Below, one piece after another: positions 33,203 through 42,420 of a DNA stretch of 47,381 bases. The DNA is from Ruminococcaceae bacterium UBA2854 (GTDB lineage: Bacteria > Bacillota > Clostridia > Oscillospirales > Acutalibacteraceae). The stretch is taken from the NCBI GenBank assembly GCA_002350765.1, contig DEFK01000012.1, positions 1 through 47,381 on the forward strand, written 5' to 3'. Numbering within the stretch: the stretch's first letter is position 1; the number at the start of each line of letters is the position of its first letter. The translations under genes and the position numbers were made by a program. The notes under the pieces were generated by a model. It saw only the letters and a program-made list of their open reading frames with translations, was not told the origin of the DNA and did not search any database.

Positions 33203-33907
33203 ATGGGATATTTCGGACATTTGTATTATTACGACTGGAGCTATATACTGTTTATGCTCCCGTTCTTCATACTTTCATTGGTTGTACAAATCTCAATGAA
33301 ATCAACATTCAGTAAGTACAGCGCTATCCGTAATTCAAGGAATCTTACGGGAGCCCAGGCGGCTGAACGCGTGCTTATGCAAAACGGAGTAACAGGTGTT
33401 AGAATTGAGCCGATTCAAGGCAGCTTCACTGACCATTTTGACCCTAGAACGAATGTTATCAGGCTTTCCGAGCCTGTGTATAACGCGGCGACAATTGCCG
33501 CGGTAGGAGTAGCCTGCCACGAAGCGGGTCACGCCGTACAGCACGCTCAGAATTATCTTCCGAACAGAATAAGATCGGCTATACTTTCCGCCGCTAATAT
33601 CGGAAGTAAATTCAGCTGGATTTTAATTGTCCTCGGTCTTGTTACATCGGCGTTACAACCGCTTTTATATATCGGAATTATACTGTTTTCGGCGGCTGTG
33701 TTATTTACCGTAGCTACTTTACCCGTAGAGTTTAACGCTTCCTCAAGAGCGCTAAGCTGTATAAAAGAGACGGGTATGCTTTCGGATAACGAATACACGG
33801 GCGCTAAACGCACTCTGCAAGCGGCGGCTATGACCTATGTAGCATCTGCCGCTACGTCAGTCGCTCAGTTATTAAGACTTATTTTAATCGCTAACAGAAG
33901 ACGCTAG
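33203..33907 (+). CDS. Zinc metallopeptidase, YugP-like (234 aa)
   Basis: Membrane protease family commonly placed between fmt and rsmB. Seen: N-terminal transmembrane helix (about 14-31), HEAGHAVQHA zinc motif (His at about 112 and 116), two more hydrophobic helices (about 140-185), and a C-terminal helix. The substrate is unknown. AAGGAGG ribosome-binding site; rsmB follows after 1 base. Confidence 0.9.
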   Translation: MGYFGHLYYYDWSYILFMLPFFILSLVVQISMKSTFSKYSAIRNSRNLTGAQAAERVLMQNGVTGVRIEPIQGSFTDHFDPRTNVIRLSEPVYNAATIAAVGVACHEAGHAVQHAQNYLPNRIRSAILSAANIGSKFSWILIVLGLVTSALQPLLYIGIILFSAAVLFTVATLPVEFNASSRALSCIKETGMLSDNEYTGAKRTLQAAAMTYVASAATSVAQLLRLILIANRRR

Positions 33908-33908
33908 A

Positions 33909-35249
33909 ATGAATAATGTTAATACAAGAAACCTTGCTTTTAAGGTTTTAATATCGGTTGAGCAGAACGGAGCCTATTCCGCGATAGCTCTAAATAATTC
34001 TATAAAAGAAAATAAACTCAGCCCGCTTGACGCTTCGTTTATGTCCTCGCTTGTATACGGCGTTCTGGAAAGAAAGCTGCTTTTGGACCATATTATAAAG
34101 CAGTATTCCAAAATTCCTTTGAAGAAAATTGAGCTAAAGACAAAAATTATTCTGCGCCTTGGAATTTTACAGCTTTTGTTTATGGATAAGATACCTGAGA
34201 GCGCCGCGGTTAACGAGAGCGTTAAGCTCGCCAAGAAGAATAAACTGCAAAAAAGCGCGGGCTTTATAAACGGTATTCTTAGAAATATTACGCGCGCGGA
34301 GATTAAATATACTCTGCCTGACAAGAATAAGGATAAGGCAAATTATCTTAGTATAAATTATTCCTGTCCCCGTGATATTGTCGAGCTGTGGATAAAATCC
34401 TACGGCGATAGTATTACCGAAACTGTTTTAAAATCGCTTTCAGGCAGACCTGAGCTGACCGCGAGAGTTAACACTCTGAAAACTACTTCCGAAAAGCTTA
34501 TCGAGGAGTTTAAAAGCGAAGGTGTAGAGGCTGAGCTTTCTAAGCTGGAAGCTAACGCTTTAACGCTGAAAAATACAGGCTCTGTCGAGAAACTTAAAGC
34601 CTTTAAAGACGGTAAGCTCTATATCCAGGATTTGTCGTCGCAGCTATGTGTTAAGGCGCTTGATCCTCAGCCGCGAGATGTTATGCTCGACGTATGCTCA
34701 GCTCCGGGCGGAAAGAGCTTTACCTCCGCTCAGTATATGAAAAACCGCGGAAAAATCTACGCCTTTGATATATACGAGCATAAGCTGAAGCTGATTGAAA
34801 AATCGGCGGAAAGACTGGGGATAACATGTATTATAACTGATGTAAGAAACGCTTCCGAGGATAAGCGGGAACTTCCGTTAGCGGACAGAGTTCTCTGCGA
34901 TGTACCGTGCTCGGGTCTCGGTATTATGAACCGTAAGCCCGAAATACGGTATAAGGAAAATATTCTTGATTCATCCCTGCCGAAGCTTCAATATAAAATC
35001 CTCTGCAACAGCAGTAAATTTGTAGCCGTAGGCGGAACGCTTATTTACTCCACCTGCACCTTGAATCCCGCGGAGAATAACGAAAACGCCGAAAGATTTT
35101 TAGAGGAACACCCTGATTTTGAACCCGTTAAAATCGACCTTGATGTTAAAAGAGCGGTTGACGAGCCCGAAAATATGCTGACGCTTTTCCCAAAAATTAA
35201 TCCCTCTGACGGATTTTTTATTGCGGCGTTTCGGAGGGTTAAGCTATGA
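33909..35249 (+). CDS. rsmB: 16S rRNA (cytosine-967-C5)-methyltransferase (446 aa)
   Basis: Has an N-terminal NusB-like RNA-binding domain (NLAFKVLISVEQNGAYS, ILRLGILQLLFMDKIPESAAVNE) and a C-terminal SAM methyltransferase domain. Seen: SAM motif VCSAPGGKS, DVPCSGLG and the nucleophile region YSTCTLNPAEN. Overlaps the rlmN ATG by 4 bases (ATGA). Confidence 0.95.
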   Translation: MNNVNTRNLAFKVLISVEQNGAYSAIALNNSIKENKLSPLDASFMSSLVYGVLERKLLLDHIIKQYSKIPLKKIELKTKIILRLGILQLLFMDKIPESAAVNESVKLAKKNKLQKSAGFINGILRNITRAEIKYTLPDKNKDKANYLSINYSCPRDIVELWIKSYGDSITETVLKSLSGRPELTARVNTLKTTSEKLIEEFKSEGVEAELSKLEANALTLKNTGSVEKLKAFKDGKLYIQDLSSQLCVKALDPQPRDVMLDVCSAPGGKSFTSAQYMKNRGKIYAFDIYEHKLKLIEKSAERLGITCIITDVRNASEDKRELPLADRVLCDVPCSGLGIMNRKPEIRYKENILDSSLPKLQYKILCNSSKFVAVGGTLIYSTCTLNPAENNENAERFLEEHPDFEPVKIDLDVKRAVDEPENMLTLFPKINPSDGFFIAAFRRVKL

Positions 35250-36280
35250 TTGATATTAAATCTATCTATTATCCCGAGCTTGAAAAGCTGATTGTTGACA
35301 ACGGCTTTCCTAAATTCAGGGCTAAACAGATTTGGGGCTGGCTCAATAAGGGAGTCGAAAGCTTCGCCGAAATGAAAAATCTTCCGAAGAATATTATAGA
35401 TTTTCTGCGCGAAAGTAGTTACATTTCTGTTGCAAATATTGAAAAAAAGCTCGTATCACGCTATGATAAAACAGTAAAATATCTTTTTATGCTCAATGAC
35501 GGGGAATTTGTTGAAACCGTTGTGATGAATTACCATCACGGATACTCAATCTGTGTATCTACCCAGGTAGGCTGTAAAATGGGATGTACATTCTGCGCTA
35601 CGGGTAAAAGCGGTTTTTCAAGAAGTCTTACGGCTTCCGAAATTCTCGCCCAGATTGAGAGCGCGCAAAAGGATTTAAACGTAAGAATAAGTAATATCGT
35701 CCTTATGGGTATGGGCGAGCCGCTTGACAATTTCGATAATGTTATAAGGTTTTTAAAGCTTGTATCGAATGAGGACGGGCTTAATATAGGAATGAGACAT
35801 ATTACACTCTCAACCTGCGGTATCGTCCCGAGGATATACGAGCTCGCCGAGTATAATTTCGGCTTGACCTTATCGGTATCTCTCCACGCTCCCGATAACG
35901 AAACGAGGAGTAAGACAATGCCAATAAATAACCGCTACTCGATAGAACAGCTTATAAAAGCGTGCCGTGATTATTTCGATAAAACAGGCCGCAGGGTAAG
36001 CTTTGAGTACGCGATGATTGACGGCGTAAACGACAGCGACTTGAACGCCGAAAAACTCGGAGCGCTGTTGAAAGGACTTAACTGTCACGTAAATCTTATT
36101 CCCGTTAATTCGGTAAAAGGTTCGGAATATAAAAAAAGCCGTGTAGAAAGACAAAAGGCTTTTGTAAATATATTAAAAAAATACTCTATAACGGCTACCG
36201 TAAGGAGAACGCTCGGAAGCGATATAAACGCATCCTGCGGTCAGCTAAAGAGAAATCATACTGAAGAAGGAGGAAAATAG
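35246..36280 (+). CDS. rlmN: 23S rRNA/tRNA adenine-C2 methyltransferase RlmN (344 aa)
   Basis: Radical-SAM enzyme. Seen: iron-sulfur CxxxCxxC in VGCKMGCTFCATGKSGF, GMGEPLDN, SLHAPDNETRSKTMPINNRY, and a C-terminal conserved Cys (INASCGQL) used in the methyl transfer chemistry. N-terminal FRAKQIWGWLNKGVESFAEM is typical. Operon member between rsmB and the PP2C gene. Confidence 0.96.
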   Translation: MIDIKSIYYPELEKLIVDNGFPKFRAKQIWGWLNKGVESFAEMKNLPKNIIDFLRESSYISVANIEKKLVSRYDKTVKYLFMLNDGEFVETVVMNYHHGYSICVSTQVGCKMGCTFCATGKSGFSRSLTASEILAQIESAQKDLNVRISNIVLMGMGEPLDNFDNVIRFLKLVSNEDGLNIGMRHITLSTCGIVPRIYELAEYNFGLTLSVSLHAPDNETRSKTMPINNRYSIEQLIKACRDYFDKTGRRVSFEYAMIDGVNDSDLNAEKLGALLKGLNCHVNLIPVNSVKGSEYKKSRVERQKAFVNILKKYSITATVRRTLGSDINASCGQLKRNHTEEGGK

Positions 36281-36281
36281 C

Positions 36282-37007
36282 TTGGAAATATTCAGTAAAA
36301 GCGATATAGGCTTAGTCCGTACACAGAACCAGGACGACTGCCGTTTCGGAGTTATTTCCCCAAGCTGCGCGTGGGTAGTAGTTTGTGACGGAATGGGAGG
36401 AGCTAACGGCGGAAATATCGCCAGCGCCTCAGCGGTAGAATACATCAGCAAGGAAATCGAGAAGATGTATTCCGACGAGCTGTCAAAAGCCGAGCTCTCT
36501 ACTTTAATGACCGAGATCGTATCTCAGGCGAATAAGGCTATTTTCGATATGGCTCAGAACGATATCGAACTTACGGGAATGGGAACTACCTGCGAATTTG
36601 TGCTTGTTAAGGATACTACCGTACACGTTGTACACGTAGGCGACAGCCGTACATACGCTATTAGAGGCGGAAAGATCAAACAGCTAACCGAGGATCATTC
36701 CGTAGTTCAGGAAATGGTCAGACGCGGTGAGATTACCGCCGAGCAGGCTCAGAATCATCCTAATAAAAACTTTATTACTCGAGCTCTCGGTATTAAACCC
36801 GCTGTTCATCTTGACTACATCGAAACAAACTTTATCTACGGCGATGTACTCTTAGTATGTACCGACGGTTTTTCGAACTGTGTTACAACGGGCGATATGG
36901 TTAAAATATGCCACGAAAACCGCGGCGAAGGCTTGACCGATACCTTAGTAGAAAAGGCTAAGGAAGGCGGCGGCACGGATAATATCACAGTCGCGGTTGT
37001 TTATTAA
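36282..37007 (+). CDS. stp: PP2C-type Ser/Thr phosphatase, Stp/PrpC-like (241 aa)
   Basis: Removes phosphate from Ser/Thr residues placed by the adjacent PASTA kinase. Seen: RTQNQDD (metal Asp), VVCDGMGGANGG, GMGTTCEFVLV, HVGDSRTYAI, LTEDHSVVQEMV, CTDGFSNCV and GGTDNITVAVV, all PP2C motifs intact. TTG start at 36282 with GGAGGA upstream; the start context leaves no better ATG. Paired with prkC 12 bases downstream. Confidence 0.94.
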   Translation: MEIFSKSDIGLVRTQNQDDCRFGVISPSCAWVVVCDGMGGANGGNIASASAVEYISKEIEKMYSDELSKAELSTLMTEIVSQANKAIFDMAQNDIELTGMGTTCEFVLVKDTTVHVVHVGDSRTYAIRGGKIKQLTEDHSVVQEMVRRGEITAEQAQNHPNKNFITRALGIKPAVHLDYIETNFIYGDVLLVCTDGFSNCVTTGDMVKICHENRGEGLTDTLVEKAKEGGGTDNITVAVVY

Positions 37008-37019
37008 GGGGTGAACGCT

Positions 37020-39092
37020 TTGGATAAATATAGTGGTAAAAAGCTAGACGGAAGGTATGAAATACATGAGCTTATCGGCGTAGGCGGTATGGCTTATGTG
37101 TATCGTTGTACAGATACAATTGACGACCGCGAGGTAGCGGTAAAAATATTAAAGGATGAGTTCTTAAACAACGAGGAGTTTATAAGACGTTTTAAAAACG
37201 AAAGTAAGGCTATCGCTATGCTTTCTCATCCGAACATCGTAAAGGTTTACGATGTAAGCTTCGGCGATATGATCCAGTATATCGTTATGGAGTATATTGA
37301 CGGTATTACTCTTAAAGAGTATATCGGACAGCAGGGTGTTCTCGATTGGAGAGAAGCGCTCCATCTTACTACCCAGATTTTACGCGCTTTACAGCACGCG
37401 CATAATAAGGGCGTTGTCCACAGGGATATTAAACCCCATAATATTATGCTTCTCCAGGACGGCACTATTAAAGTAACGGACTTCGGTATAGCTCGTCTTA
37501 CCGATACCCAGACAAAAACAATGACCGAGCAGGCAATTGGTTCGGTTCATTATATCGCGCCCGAGCAGGCTAGAGGAAGTAAAACCGACGGAAAATCCGA
37601 TATCTATTCCGTTGGCGTTATGCTCTACGAAATGATTACGGGTAAGCTTCCGTTTGACGCCGACAGCGCGGTAAGCGTAGCTTTGATGCAATTGCAGTCA
37701 ACTCCCGAAATGCCGAGGAAAATAAATCCCTCGATTCCGATAGGACTTGAGCAGATTACAATGCACGCTATGCAGAAAAACCCCGAGGACAGATACCAGA
37801 ACGCGCTTGATATGCTCGGCGATTTAGAGCGATTCAGATTAAATCCCAACGTACGTTTTGAATATAAATTCTTTGTGGATTCTTCTCCGACAAAGCACGT
37901 TAAGAGTGTTAAGAAAACTACTAAAAAGCACGATAAAATAGAGGAGATTATTCCTGAAAAAGAGAAGCCTGTTGATGATGAGGCTGAGGATATCGACCGC
38001 AAAAAACAGTGCTCGACTTCGTTCTATGTTATAAGAAGCGTAATAATTACAACAATTATTATCGCGGTTATAGCGTTATCGGTGGCGCTTTTTAACGGTT
38101 ATACCACAACCCAGGCTACCGATGTTGAGGTTCCGAATTACGTCGGAATGAATATCGTAGACGCTAAGGCTAAAAACCCGCATAATTTTAAATTCGAAAT
38201 GCAGAGCCGTTTTATTAAAAACAAGGAGCTCGGAGAGATTATTTCCCAGGATCCCGAGGCTGGCTCAAAGCGCGTTAAGTCAGGCTCAACAATCGAGCTG
38301 ACCGTTAACGGAAAAGATACCGAGATGGCGGTTCCTTATGTTGTTAATCTCTCGAAATCACAGGCGATTGCTGCGATTAAGGAAAAGAACCTTTCTCCAA
38401 AGGTCGTTCAGGTTTACGATAAGCTTACCCCTAAGGGCTATGTGTGCGATTCATATCCGCCCGCTGGCGTAAAACAGACTATAGGTTCTACGGTTTACGT
38501 TATAGTAGCTAAGGACGTTTACGTTAAGAAGATAAGCGTTCCCAAGGTTATGGGTAAAAAGCTTGCTGACGCTCAGTCCGCTCTTTCTAAGAAGAAGCTT
38601 CAATGCAAGTATACTTATGACGATAAGAGCTTACAGCCTGAGGGTACTGTTATCGAGCAGTCGCCCCTGCAATACAGTAAGGTTGAGTCTGGTACTATAG
38701 TTAATATAGTAGTAAGCTCGGGTAAAGGTAGTCAGTCTACCGTAAATATCACGGTTGATATGCCGACTAACGTCAACTATGACGTTGATATGAAAGTTTA
38801 TGTAGACGGTGTACAGAATTATAATTATTCCAAAAAGCTTAATCCGTCTTATAATTCAAGCTATGCTATGTCGTTTACGGGAAGCGGTACGGCTACCGTA
38901 CTTGTTACCTTGGACGGGCAGAATTACCGACGGTATACGATAGATTATACCAGCGGAAAATACGAAACTTCCTCGTTTAATTTTGTGCCCGCCGAGCCGA
39001 CAACCGCCGCTCCCAAACCTACAACCTCGCCGCCTACCGAGGCTCCCGTCCAGGAAGAAACGGACGAAATTGTCGTGGATGACGAGGAATAA
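37020..39092 (+). CDS. prkC: Ser/Thr protein kinase with PASTA repeats, PrkC-like (690 aa)
   Basis: Membrane kinase that reads cell-wall fragments and controls growth and division. Cytoplasmic kinase: glycine loop GVGGMAYVY, Lys42 in VAVKIL, HRDIKPHN with Asp136, DFG with Asp154. The transmembrane helix is at about 335-358. Three PASTA repeats follow (start of each: VPNYVGMNIVDA, VPYVVNLSKSQA, VPKVMGKKLADA), then a further beta domain and a Thr/Pro-rich tail (about 650-690). TTG 37020 is chosen because AAGGGG lies 8 bases upstream and MDKYSGKKLDGRYEI matches relatives; a GTG at 37011 overlaps that site. Confidence 0.95.
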   Translation: MDKYSGKKLDGRYEIHELIGVGGMAYVYRCTDTIDDREVAVKILKDEFLNNEEFIRRFKNESKAIAMLSHPNIVKVYDVSFGDMIQYIVMEYIDGITLKEYIGQQGVLDWREALHLTTQILRALQHAHNKGVVHRDIKPHNIMLLQDGTIKVTDFGIARLTDTQTKTMTEQAIGSVHYIAPEQARGSKTDGKSDIYSVGVMLYEMITGKLPFDADSAVSVALMQLQSTPEMPRKINPSIPIGLEQITMHAMQKNPEDRYQNALDMLGDLERFRLNPNVRFEYKFFVDSSPTKHVKSVKKTTKKHDKIEEIIPEKEKPVDDEAEDIDRKKQCSTSFYVIRSVIITTIIIAVIALSVALFNGYTTTQATDVEVPNYVGMNIVDAKAKNPHNFKFEMQSRFIKNKELGEIISQDPEAGSKRVKSGSTIELTVNGKDTEMAVPYVVNLSKSQAIAAIKEKNLSPKVVQVYDKLTPKGYVCDSYPPAGVKQTIGSTVYVIVAKDVYVKKISVPKVMGKKLADAQSALSKKKLQCKYTYDDKSLQPEGTVIEQSPLQYSKVESGTIVNIVVSSGKGSQSTVNITVDMPTNVNYDVDMKVYVDGVQNYNYSKKLNPSYNSSYAMSFTGSGTATVLVTLDGQNYRRYTIDYTSGKYETSSFNFVPAEPTTAAPKPTTSPPTEAPVQEETDEIVVDDEE

Positions 39093-39977
39093 ATGCAAAG
39101 CTTAAAAGGTATTATATTAAAAAGCACAGGCGGCTTCTATTATGTAGAAGTCGCCGATGTGATATATGAATGTAAAGCGCGCGGTATTTTTCGAAAAAGG
39201 AATAATTCTCCCAAAGTAGGCGATAGAGTCAAGATTACCGTACCCGACGACGGTTACTGTTCGATTGACGAGATTATGGAGAGAAAGAATACCCTTAAAA
39301 GACCGCCGCTAGCGAATATAGACGTTCTTGTTATTGTCGTTTCAACTACCGAGCCGTCACCGAATTATCTTGTTATAGATAAAATGACAGCCGCCGCTGT
39401 CGATAATAATATCGAGCCCGTTATCGTTATATCTAAATCCGATTTAAAATCCGACGAGGAGCTGCTGTCCGTTTATAAAAAAGCGGGTATTAAGGTTTTC
39501 TCGTATTCAATAGACGCTCCCGATTCGGCGGGTGAGATTAAGGAATATCTAAAGGGGAAAATCTCCGCTTTTACGGGTAATACGGGAGTCGGAAAGTCTA
39601 CTTTACTGAATGTTCTCTATTCCGATTTAGAGCTTGAAACAGGCAAAATCAGCGAAAAGCTCGGACGCGGCCGCCATACTACAAGAACGGTAGAGCTCTT
39701 TAATGTCGGCGGGGGATATGTAGCCGATACCCCCGGGTTCTCGACCGTGGATCTGGAAAGATACAATATGATCGACAAGGACAACATAATGTATTGCTTC
39801 CCCGAATTTAAGGACTACCTTACGACCTGTAAATTTACCTCCTGTTCCCATACCTGCGAAAAGGGCTGTGAGGTTATTAAGGCGGTTGAGGACGGTATTA
39901 TCTCGAAAAGCCGTCACCAGAGCTATGTCGCGATGTACAACGAGGTAAAGGATATTAAACAATGGCAGAAAAAGTAA
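39093..39977 (+). CDS. rsgA: Ribosome small-subunit GTPase RsgA (294 aa)
   Basis: Circularly permuted GTPase that checks 30S maturation. Seen: N-terminal OB fold, ISKSDLK (G4-type), GNTGVGKSTLLN (G1), HTTRTVELF, DTPGFSTVDL (G3), and the zinc site CKFTSCSHTCEKGCEV. The ATG abuts the prkC stop. Overlaps thiN by 16 bases. Confidence 0.95.
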   Translation: MQSLKGIILKSTGGFYYVEVADVIYECKARGIFRKRNNSPKVGDRVKITVPDDGYCSIDEIMERKNTLKRPPLANIDVLVIVVSTTEPSPNYLVIDKMTAAAVDNNIEPVIVISKSDLKSDEELLSVYKKAGIKVFSYSIDAPDSAGEIKEYLKGKISAFTGNTGVGKSTLLNVLYSDLELETGKISEKLGRGRHTTRTVELFNVGGGYVADTPGFSTVDLERYNMIDKDNIMYCFPEFKDYLTTCKFTSCSHTCEKGCEVIKAVEDGIISKSRHQSYVAMYNEVKDIKQWQKK

Positions 39978-40600
39978 GATGCGTAATAATCTGCGGTTCT
40001 CCCGAATTTGATACGGAGTTTGTTAAAAACTTCGTAAATACGGAGAACGACTATATAATCTGCGCCGACAGCGGCTATACAACCGCGCTTGCGGCGGGAA
40101 TAAAACCCGATCTGTTTATCGGCGATTTTGATTCCTACGTCGGCACGGTCGAAAACGGCGTCGAGGTCATAAAGCTTAATACTCATAAGGACGATACCGA
40201 CTCTATGCACTGCGCCGAGGTTGCCATAAAAAAAGGCTTTAAGAAGATTTCTTTACTCGCGGCTACGGGAGCTAGGCTCGACCATACTCTCGCTAATATC
40301 TGCGTGTTGGAATATCTAAGCGATAAAGGCGTTGAAGCCTCGATTGAAAATAGAAACGAAACAGTAAAGTTTTTGCCCGAGGGCGAATATATTTATAACG
40401 GATATAACAATAAAACCTTTTCCGTTATACCGTTCGGATGTGAGAGCGCGGTGGTTACATATGAGGGAGAGGTAGAGTATCCCGCGAAAAGTCTTGAGCT
40501 TAAAAGCTCAATAGCTGTCGGGATTTCGAATATTTTCCGAGGTGACAGCGTTAAGATAAAGGTTTTAAGCGGAAACGCGCTCGTTATAGTTAATATATAA
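39962..40600 (+). CDS. thiN: Thiamine diphosphokinase (212 aa)
   Basis: Thiamine + ATP to thiamine diphosphate + AMP. Seen: CADSGYTTALAAGIKPDLFI, GDFDSY, LNTHKDDTDSMHCAEVAI, and LLAATGARLDHTLANI. Usually rpe lies between rsgA and thiN in Firmicutes; here it is missing and the two genes overlap. Last gene of the core run; no clear terminator follows. Confidence 0.93.
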   Translation: MAEKVRCVIICGSPEFDTEFVKNFVNTENDYIICADSGYTTALAAGIKPDLFIGDFDSYVGTVENGVEVIKLNTHKDDTDSMHCAEVAIKKGFKKISLLAATGARLDHTLANICVLEYLSDKGVEASIENRNETVKFLPEGEYIYNGYNNKTFSVIPFGCESAVVTYEGEVEYPAKSLELKSSIAVGISNIFRGDSVKIKVLSGNALVIVNI

Positions 40601-40643
40601 TATAAATGTAACATTAATGTAATAATAAATGCTTGTACATTTA

Positions 40644-40673
40644 TTGCATTTTAATTATTCACTATGTTATAAT
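40644..40673 (+). promoter_or_regulatory. Promoter candidate of the pseudokinase gene
   Basis: TTGCAT (40644-40649), 18-bp spacer, TATAAT (40668-40673). A second TATAAT stands at 40691-40696 without a clear -35. Confidence 0.5.
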
Positions 40674-40744
40674 ATTCTTACTTAGTATGCTATAATCAGC
40701 GGAGTATGCTGTAGAAATAAACTTTATTCGGGAGGTTATTCGTA

Positions 40745-42370
40745 ATGTCATTGTGTATGGGATGTATGCGTGAGATTGGTGACCATGTTGAATGCCCCAG
40801 TTGCGGTTTTGATAATTCAAAGGGCCAGCATTCGCCGTTTCTTCCTTACGGAACGATTTTACACGGAAGATATATCGTAGGTTCCGTAATTGATACTAAC
40901 GGCGAGAGCTCTCGTTATATCGCTTTTGATAAACAGACAGGCGATGTTGTAATCGTCTGCGAGTTTCTGCCTATGGGATTGTTTGAGCGTGAGCACGACC
41001 AGACTAATCTTCATATCAGGTTTGAGAATGACGATACTTTTAAAAAGCTAATGTCGGATTTTATCTCTTACTTCCGCACTATCGCGGAGCTAAAGGATTT
41101 TTCCGCGCTAATTAAAATACATAATATTTTCCAGGAAAATAATACCGCTTATGTTATAGAGGAGAACCAGGATCTTATTCCTTTCGAGGAATATGTAGAG
41201 AGAAGCAACGGCCATCTCGACTGGGATATAGCCCGTCCGCTGTTTATGCCCGTTATTTCGGCGCTTGAGGCTATGCACCGCCGCGGACTCGGACACTACG
41301 CTATTTCTCCTAAGAATATGTACGTTACCGCTTACGGTAAAATAAAAATCGCGGGCTTTGCTACCGCTAACGAGAGAAAAAGAGGAACGGCTCTTAAATC
41401 CCAGCTTTACTCAGGATGCGCCGCTCCCGAACAGTACGAGAACAATTTCCCGATAGACAGCATTACCGAGATATACGGTATTTCTGCTACAATGTTCTAC
41501 GCGCTTACGGGTAATCTTCCCGCTAACGCTAAGGAAAGAATGACCGATTCAAGGCTTCTTATGAGCACTAGTACAGTTAAGCGCCTACCTCCTCATGTCG
41601 TAACGGCTATCGCCAACGGCTTGCAGGTAAAGCGTGAAAACCGTATTTCAGATTTTGATGAACTGCGTTCACAGCTTTCGGTTTCACATACCGCTCAGGC
41701 TATTCAGGAGGAAATCTCCAGAACAGCTAATATGAACGTTAATAAAGCCGATAAGGGCAGGGGCAGAGGTATGTCGCCCCGTGCCGCGGGGTTTCTGGCG
41801 GCGTTTATTACGCTGATCGTTGTAGGAGCGCTTGCTGTATTATTTGTAATGCAGAACCCTCTCCAGGGAGTATTCGCTAATAATAATAACGATGCTACCG
41901 AAGCCAGCTCGGAAAAATGGACAGGTCCTACCGTTCCGAATTATGTCGGAATGACGTTAAAGGACGCTGCCGCCGCCGCTGAAGAAGCGGGCACAATAAC
42001 ATTATTCCGAGAAACCGAAGAAAGCTACAGCGATAAGTACGCCGAGGGCGTTGTAATGGAACAGTCGCCAAAGGGCGGAGAAAAGCTTACCGCTTCGGGT
42101 GATATCTCGATCTCCGTTAAAATCAGTAAGGGTAAGCAAATGCGTGAGCTTCCCGATATAAAGGATATGACTGTTGATACCGCCGCGAAACAGCTCGCTA
42201 ACCAGGGTTTTGTCGTAGACGCCGAGTACCAGTACAGCAAGAAAGTCGATGATGGTATGGCTATAGGATATAAGGATTATAAGCCGGGAGATACCGTTGA
42301 ATATGGCTCAACCTTAACTATAATCATCAGTAAAGGCGAAGAAGCTACTAAAAATACTTCTGAAAACTAA
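40745..42370 (+). CDS. Zinc-ribbon pseudokinase with PASTA domains (541 aa)
   Basis: N-terminal zinc ribbon (C4, C7, C17, C20), a kinase-fold domain (about 37-310), a transmembrane helix (about 347-369) and two PASTA repeats (about 396-463 and 468-533; VPNYVGMTLKDAAAAA, LPDIKDMTVDTAAKQL). The kinase core is clearly related to active relatives but all catalytic residues are replaced: the VAIK lysine is Cys72 in VIVCEFLP, the HRD aspartate is Ala186 in HYAISPKN, and the DFG aspartate is Gly204 in AGFA. The glycine loop is also degenerate (DTNGESSRY). It is therefore predicted to be inactive and to act as a sensor or scaffold, perhaps with PrkC upstream. AT-rich gap and own promoter separate it from thiN. 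Confidence 0.88.
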   Translation: MSLCMGCMREIGDHVECPSCGFDNSKGQHSPFLPYGTILHGRYIVGSVIDTNGESSRYIAFDKQTGDVVIVCEFLPMGLFEREHDQTNLHIRFENDDTFKKLMSDFISYFRTIAELKDFSALIKIHNIFQENNTAYVIEENQDLIPFEEYVERSNGHLDWDIARPLFMPVISALEAMHRRGLGHYAISPKNMYVTAYGKIKIAGFATANERKRGTALKSQLYSGCAAPEQYENNFPIDSITEIYGISATMFYALTGNLPANAKERMTDSRLLMSTSTVKRLPPHVVTAIANGLQVKRENRISDFDELRSQLSVSHTAQAIQEEISRTANMNVNKADKGRGRGMSPRAAGFLAAFITLIVVGALAVLFVMQNPLQGVFANNNNDATEASSEKWTGPTVPNYVGMTLKDAAAAAEEAGTITLFRETEESYSDKYAEGVVMEQSPKGGEKLTASGDISISVKISKGKQMRELPDIKDMTVDTAAKQLANQGFVVDAEYQYSKKVDDGMAIGYKDYKPGDTVEYGSTLTIIISKGEEATKNTSEN

Positions 42371-42371
42371 G

Positions 42372-42401
42372 ATAAACGGAGCCGAGGCTCCGTTTATTTT
42401 T
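42372..42401. terminator. Terminator between convergent genes
   Basis: ATAAACGGAGCC and GGCTCCGTTTAT arms with a very short loop, then TTTT. The minus strand also has a T-rich end, so it may serve both sides. Confidence 0.8.
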
Positions 42402-42420
42402 AAAGTATCATATTAGATTT

